Assembly: GCA_020062525.1 (NCBI GenBank) | Contig: JAGUWE010000083.1 | Span: 1-6,297, forward strand | Reading direction: 5' to 3' | DNA: 6,297 bases | DNA from: Patescibacteria group bacterium | GTDB taxonomy: Bacteria; Patescibacteriota; Patescibacteriia; JAACEG01; JAGUWE01 | In this document: one piece after another, positions 4,352-6,297 of the stretch | How the letters are laid out: every line of letters begins with the position of its first letter | Position numbering within the stretch: the stretch's first letter is position 1 | Program-made: the position numbers and the translations under genes | Notes under the pieces: generated by a model | Told to the model about the DNA's origin: nothing | The model's database searches: none | What the model saw: only the letters and a program-made list of their open reading frames with translations

Positions 4352-6297
4352 CTACTTTAAAATTTTCAGGTCTTCTTTCGTTTTTATTGGTTTTATTGGC
4401 AAGGTAAAAAAGAAAGTGCTGCCCTCGCCCTCTTCTGACTCAAACCAAACTTTACCTCGATGTGCCTTAATGATATTTTTAACAATAAAAAGTCCTAATC
4501 CCGAACCTTCTGTTTCCAGTTTGACCACATTATTTGCCCGAAAAAACTTAGTAAAGATTCTATCTTCTTGATTCTTAGGAATACCTATGCCTGTATCTTG
4601 AATAGAAAATTCTATTTCTTTGTTATTTCGTTGCAAAGAAATAGTTATCTTACCTTTTATTTTACTATATCTAATAGCGTTTTCAACCAGATTCCTAATA
4701 ACCAATTCTATTTTTTCTCTATCCAAGTAAAGAAAGGGAAACTTTTCTTTTGGTTTTTTCAATTCAAAAGTTAGTTGTTTTTTTCCAATCTCCTGCCCCA
4801 AAGAACCGATGACTGATTGAATAATAACTTCAATATCAGTCAAGGTAGGATTTGCAATAAATCGCCCTTCTTCAATTCTCGTAATATCCAAAAGTTCATT
4901 TACTAAACTGATCATCCTTTCATTGGCAGAGTAAGTTTTTTCCATAAATTCTTTTTGCTCTTGATTCACTTTTCCAAAATCGCCATCTAAAAACATTTTG
5001 AGACACCATTTTATTTCTGATAAGGGAGTTCTTAGTTGATGAGCAGCTAAAGAAACAAATTCAGTTTTTAATCGCTCAACGGTTTTTTCACGAGAAACAT
5101 CATGAAAAATGGCTAAATAACCCATGGCTTCGGTCTCTTCAAATAAAGGAATAGTTGTAACCTCCATTGTTAAACTTTCAGTCGGAGAAAATTCACATCT
5201 TGCAACTTTTTTAATTCTGCCTTTTTCAAAGATTAAATTTATTAATTGTCTAAAAAAGTAAGCATCTTGAAGTTCATCAATTTTTTTACTTTCAATTTTT
5301 TCTCTTTTTTTACCAATCATTCTTTCTGCCTCAGGATTAACCAGAGCAATAAAACCTTCTGGATCAAGTACTATTAAACCATCGGTAAAATTATTAATGA
5401 TAGCTAAGGTTTTATCACGTTCGTCTTCGGCTATATTTTTGGCTAATTCCAATTGTTTGACTCTTACTTTTTCTCTTTTTATTAATTCTTGATGCTGAAG
5501 AGCGTTAGCTAAAGCAACCCCGCTAATTCTACCTAAATTTTCCAAAAGTTCAATGTCTTTTCGCCTATAAGGCTTTAAACTTTGTTTTTTACCCAAAGCA
5601 AGTAACCCGACAACCTTGTCTTCTAAAAATAAAGGAATTAAAACTTCAATTTCGTTATTCTGGAGCCAGGCCAAAGTGTCTTGACGTATTGGCTGATATT
5701 TTGGCTCAGCTTCTATAGCTTCTTTTTCTAATATTTCTGGATTTGCCTCCATCCATTCAGTCAAGGGATGATTTTTAATTAATAACAACATTTTTTTTCG
5801 ATTATTTAACATTTTTTCATAACCCAACTCTCCTTTTATTAGTAGAAAAACTCTTTGAGGATAAAGCGTCTCATATATTCCATTAAGAAACTTTTTGGTT
5901 AATTGATTTAGATCAATTGTTGTTGCTAAATCTTCGCCTAAATCAAGAAGAGTTCGCTGATAATCATAAGCTCGACGCCTAAAAATGTGATCAATCTGGG
6001 GTTTAACTTTTCCCAAATACCAACTAAAAAGATAAATTATTGCCAATAAAATCAAAGCTACTATTAGAGGATTGCGTCTGATAATCCAACCTCCTATTAA
6101 AATATGAATCAAAAATAATGGTAGTCCGAGAGCTAACGACGTGATTAACCACAAAAAGGTTTTATGAATTACGGTTTCAATTTCCAGGGCCCGGTAACGA
6201 ACGATGGCATAGCCGGTTAAACTAATAAAAACAAAAAAATTGAGATAGCCGTAAGGATAAATTTCAATACCTAAACCCGGCATATAATCACCGGCGC
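4352..6297 (-). CDS. Membrane sensor histidine kinase with GAF and PAS domains, N-terminus cut by window edge
   Basis: Autophosphorylating sensor kinase at the cytoplasmic membrane. Numbering is from the first ATG in the window (6283). Three hydrophobic helices (about 14-30, 42-66, 72-90) are followed by a GAF-like domain (about 110-262), a charged coiled linker (262-292), a PAS domain (about 290-398: AIINNFTDGLIVLDPEG), a HisKA dimerisation domain and a HATPase domain. H415 in SLAAHQLRTPL is the phosphorylated histidine. N-box NLVENAIRYS (531-540), G1 DTGIG (563-567), F-box FF (580-581) and G2 GSGLG (593-597) are all intact, so the kinase should be active. The frame stays open to the right edge (A-G-D-Y precede the M). 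The segment PYGYLNFFVF..GYAIVRYRALEI resembles the end of the 7-TM sensor module found before many such kinases, so the true start is probably outside. The stop is TAG at 4354-4352. The receiver gene follows after 33 bp. The signal is unknown; the GAF and PAS domains suggest an intracellular or membrane cue. Confidence 0.93.
   Translation of the reverse strand, partial: AGDYMPGLGIEIYPYGYLNFFVFISLTGYAIVRYRALEIETVIHKTFLWLITSLALGLPLFLIHILIGGWIIRRNPLIVALILLAIIYLFSWYLGKVKPQIDHIFRRRAYDYQRTLLDLGEDLATTIDLNQLTKKFLNGIYETLYPQRVFLLIKGELGYEKMLNNRKKMLLLIKNHPLTEWMEANPEILEKEAIEAEPKYQPIRQDTLAWLQNNEIEVLIPLFLEDKVVGLLALGKKQSLKPYRRKDIELLENLGRISGVALANALQHQELIKREKVRVKQLELAKNIAEDERDKTLAIINNFTDGLIVLDPEGFIALVNPEAERMIGKKREKIESKKIDELQDAYFFRQLINLIFEKGRIKKVARCEFSPTESLTMEVTTIPLFEETEAMGYLAIFHDVSREKTVERLKTEFVSLAAHQLRTPLSEIKWCLKMFLDGDFGKVNQEQKEFMEKTYSANERMISLVNELLDITRIEEGRFIANPTLTDIEVIIQSVIGSLGQEIGKKQLTFELKKPKEKFPFLYLDREKIELVIRNLVENAIRYSKIKGKITISLQRNNKEIEFSIQDTGIGIPKNQEDRIFTKFFRANNVVKLETEGSGLGLFIVKNIIKAHRGKVWFESEEGEGSTFFFTLPIKPIKTKEDLKILK

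Noticed and set aside
4568..4774. Plus-strand reading frame opposite the kinase HATPase region
   Set aside because: Low-complexity, Phe-rich translation with no motif; it overlaps conserved N and G1 boxes on the other strand.
1..6297. CRISPR array, tRNA or rRNA gene, insertion sequence ends, riboswitch
   Set aside because: No spaced direct repeats of CRISPR type, no cloverleaf or rRNA-like segment, no transposase, no clear target-site duplication around the small gene, and no leader long enough for a known riboswitch were found by eye.

Overview
The window is AT-rich DNA of bacterial type. It holds five confident protein genes and one unrecognised small gene, all short and tightly packed. 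The content (a compact PriA with degenerate motor motifs, Fmt, a single-domain response regulator and a multi-TM/GAF/PAS histidine kinase), the scarcity of Shine-Dalgarno sequences and the heptad-like AT repeats suggest an uncultivated, small-genome bacterium of the Patescibacteria/CPR type (Parcubacteria-like). That placement is inference; no rRNA or other marker is present. No TGA codon needs to be read as an amino acid, so the standard bacterial code fits.

Layout, left to right. (1) 2-520 (+): the C-terminal part of a CDP-alcohol phosphatidyltransferase, cut by the left edge, followed by a clear intrinsic terminator. (2) 615-2507 (+): priA, preceded by a -10-like box and a 7-bp-periodic AT leader. 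(3) 2555-2902 (-): an unrecognised 115-aa gene between priA and fmt, with its own consensus -35, a strong Shine-Dalgarno sequence and its own terminator. It is richer in G+C than the priA and fmt stretches sampled on either side. (4) 2962-3930 (+): fmt, carrying a mini-hairpin plus heptad repeats inside its coding sequence. (5) 3941-4318 (-): a stand-alone receiver protein. (6) 4352-6297 (-): a membrane histidine kinase, cut by the right edge. It lies 33 bp upstream of the receiver gene in transcription order, so kinase and receiver are probably one operon. No stretch of 300 bases lacks a gene.

Functionally this is a housekeeping region (lipid head-group synthesis, replication restart, initiator-tRNA formylation) next to a two-component signalling pair. 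The points most worth a second look are these. PriA keeps all eight zinc-binding cysteines but has lost the glycines of Walker A and the arginines of motif VI, so it probably cannot act as an ATP-driven helicase. The 115-aa gene looks like a self-contained, possibly acquired cassette, and its promoter overlaps the start of fmt. Short 7-bp-periodic repeats occur in the priA leader, inside fmt and before the receiver gene.
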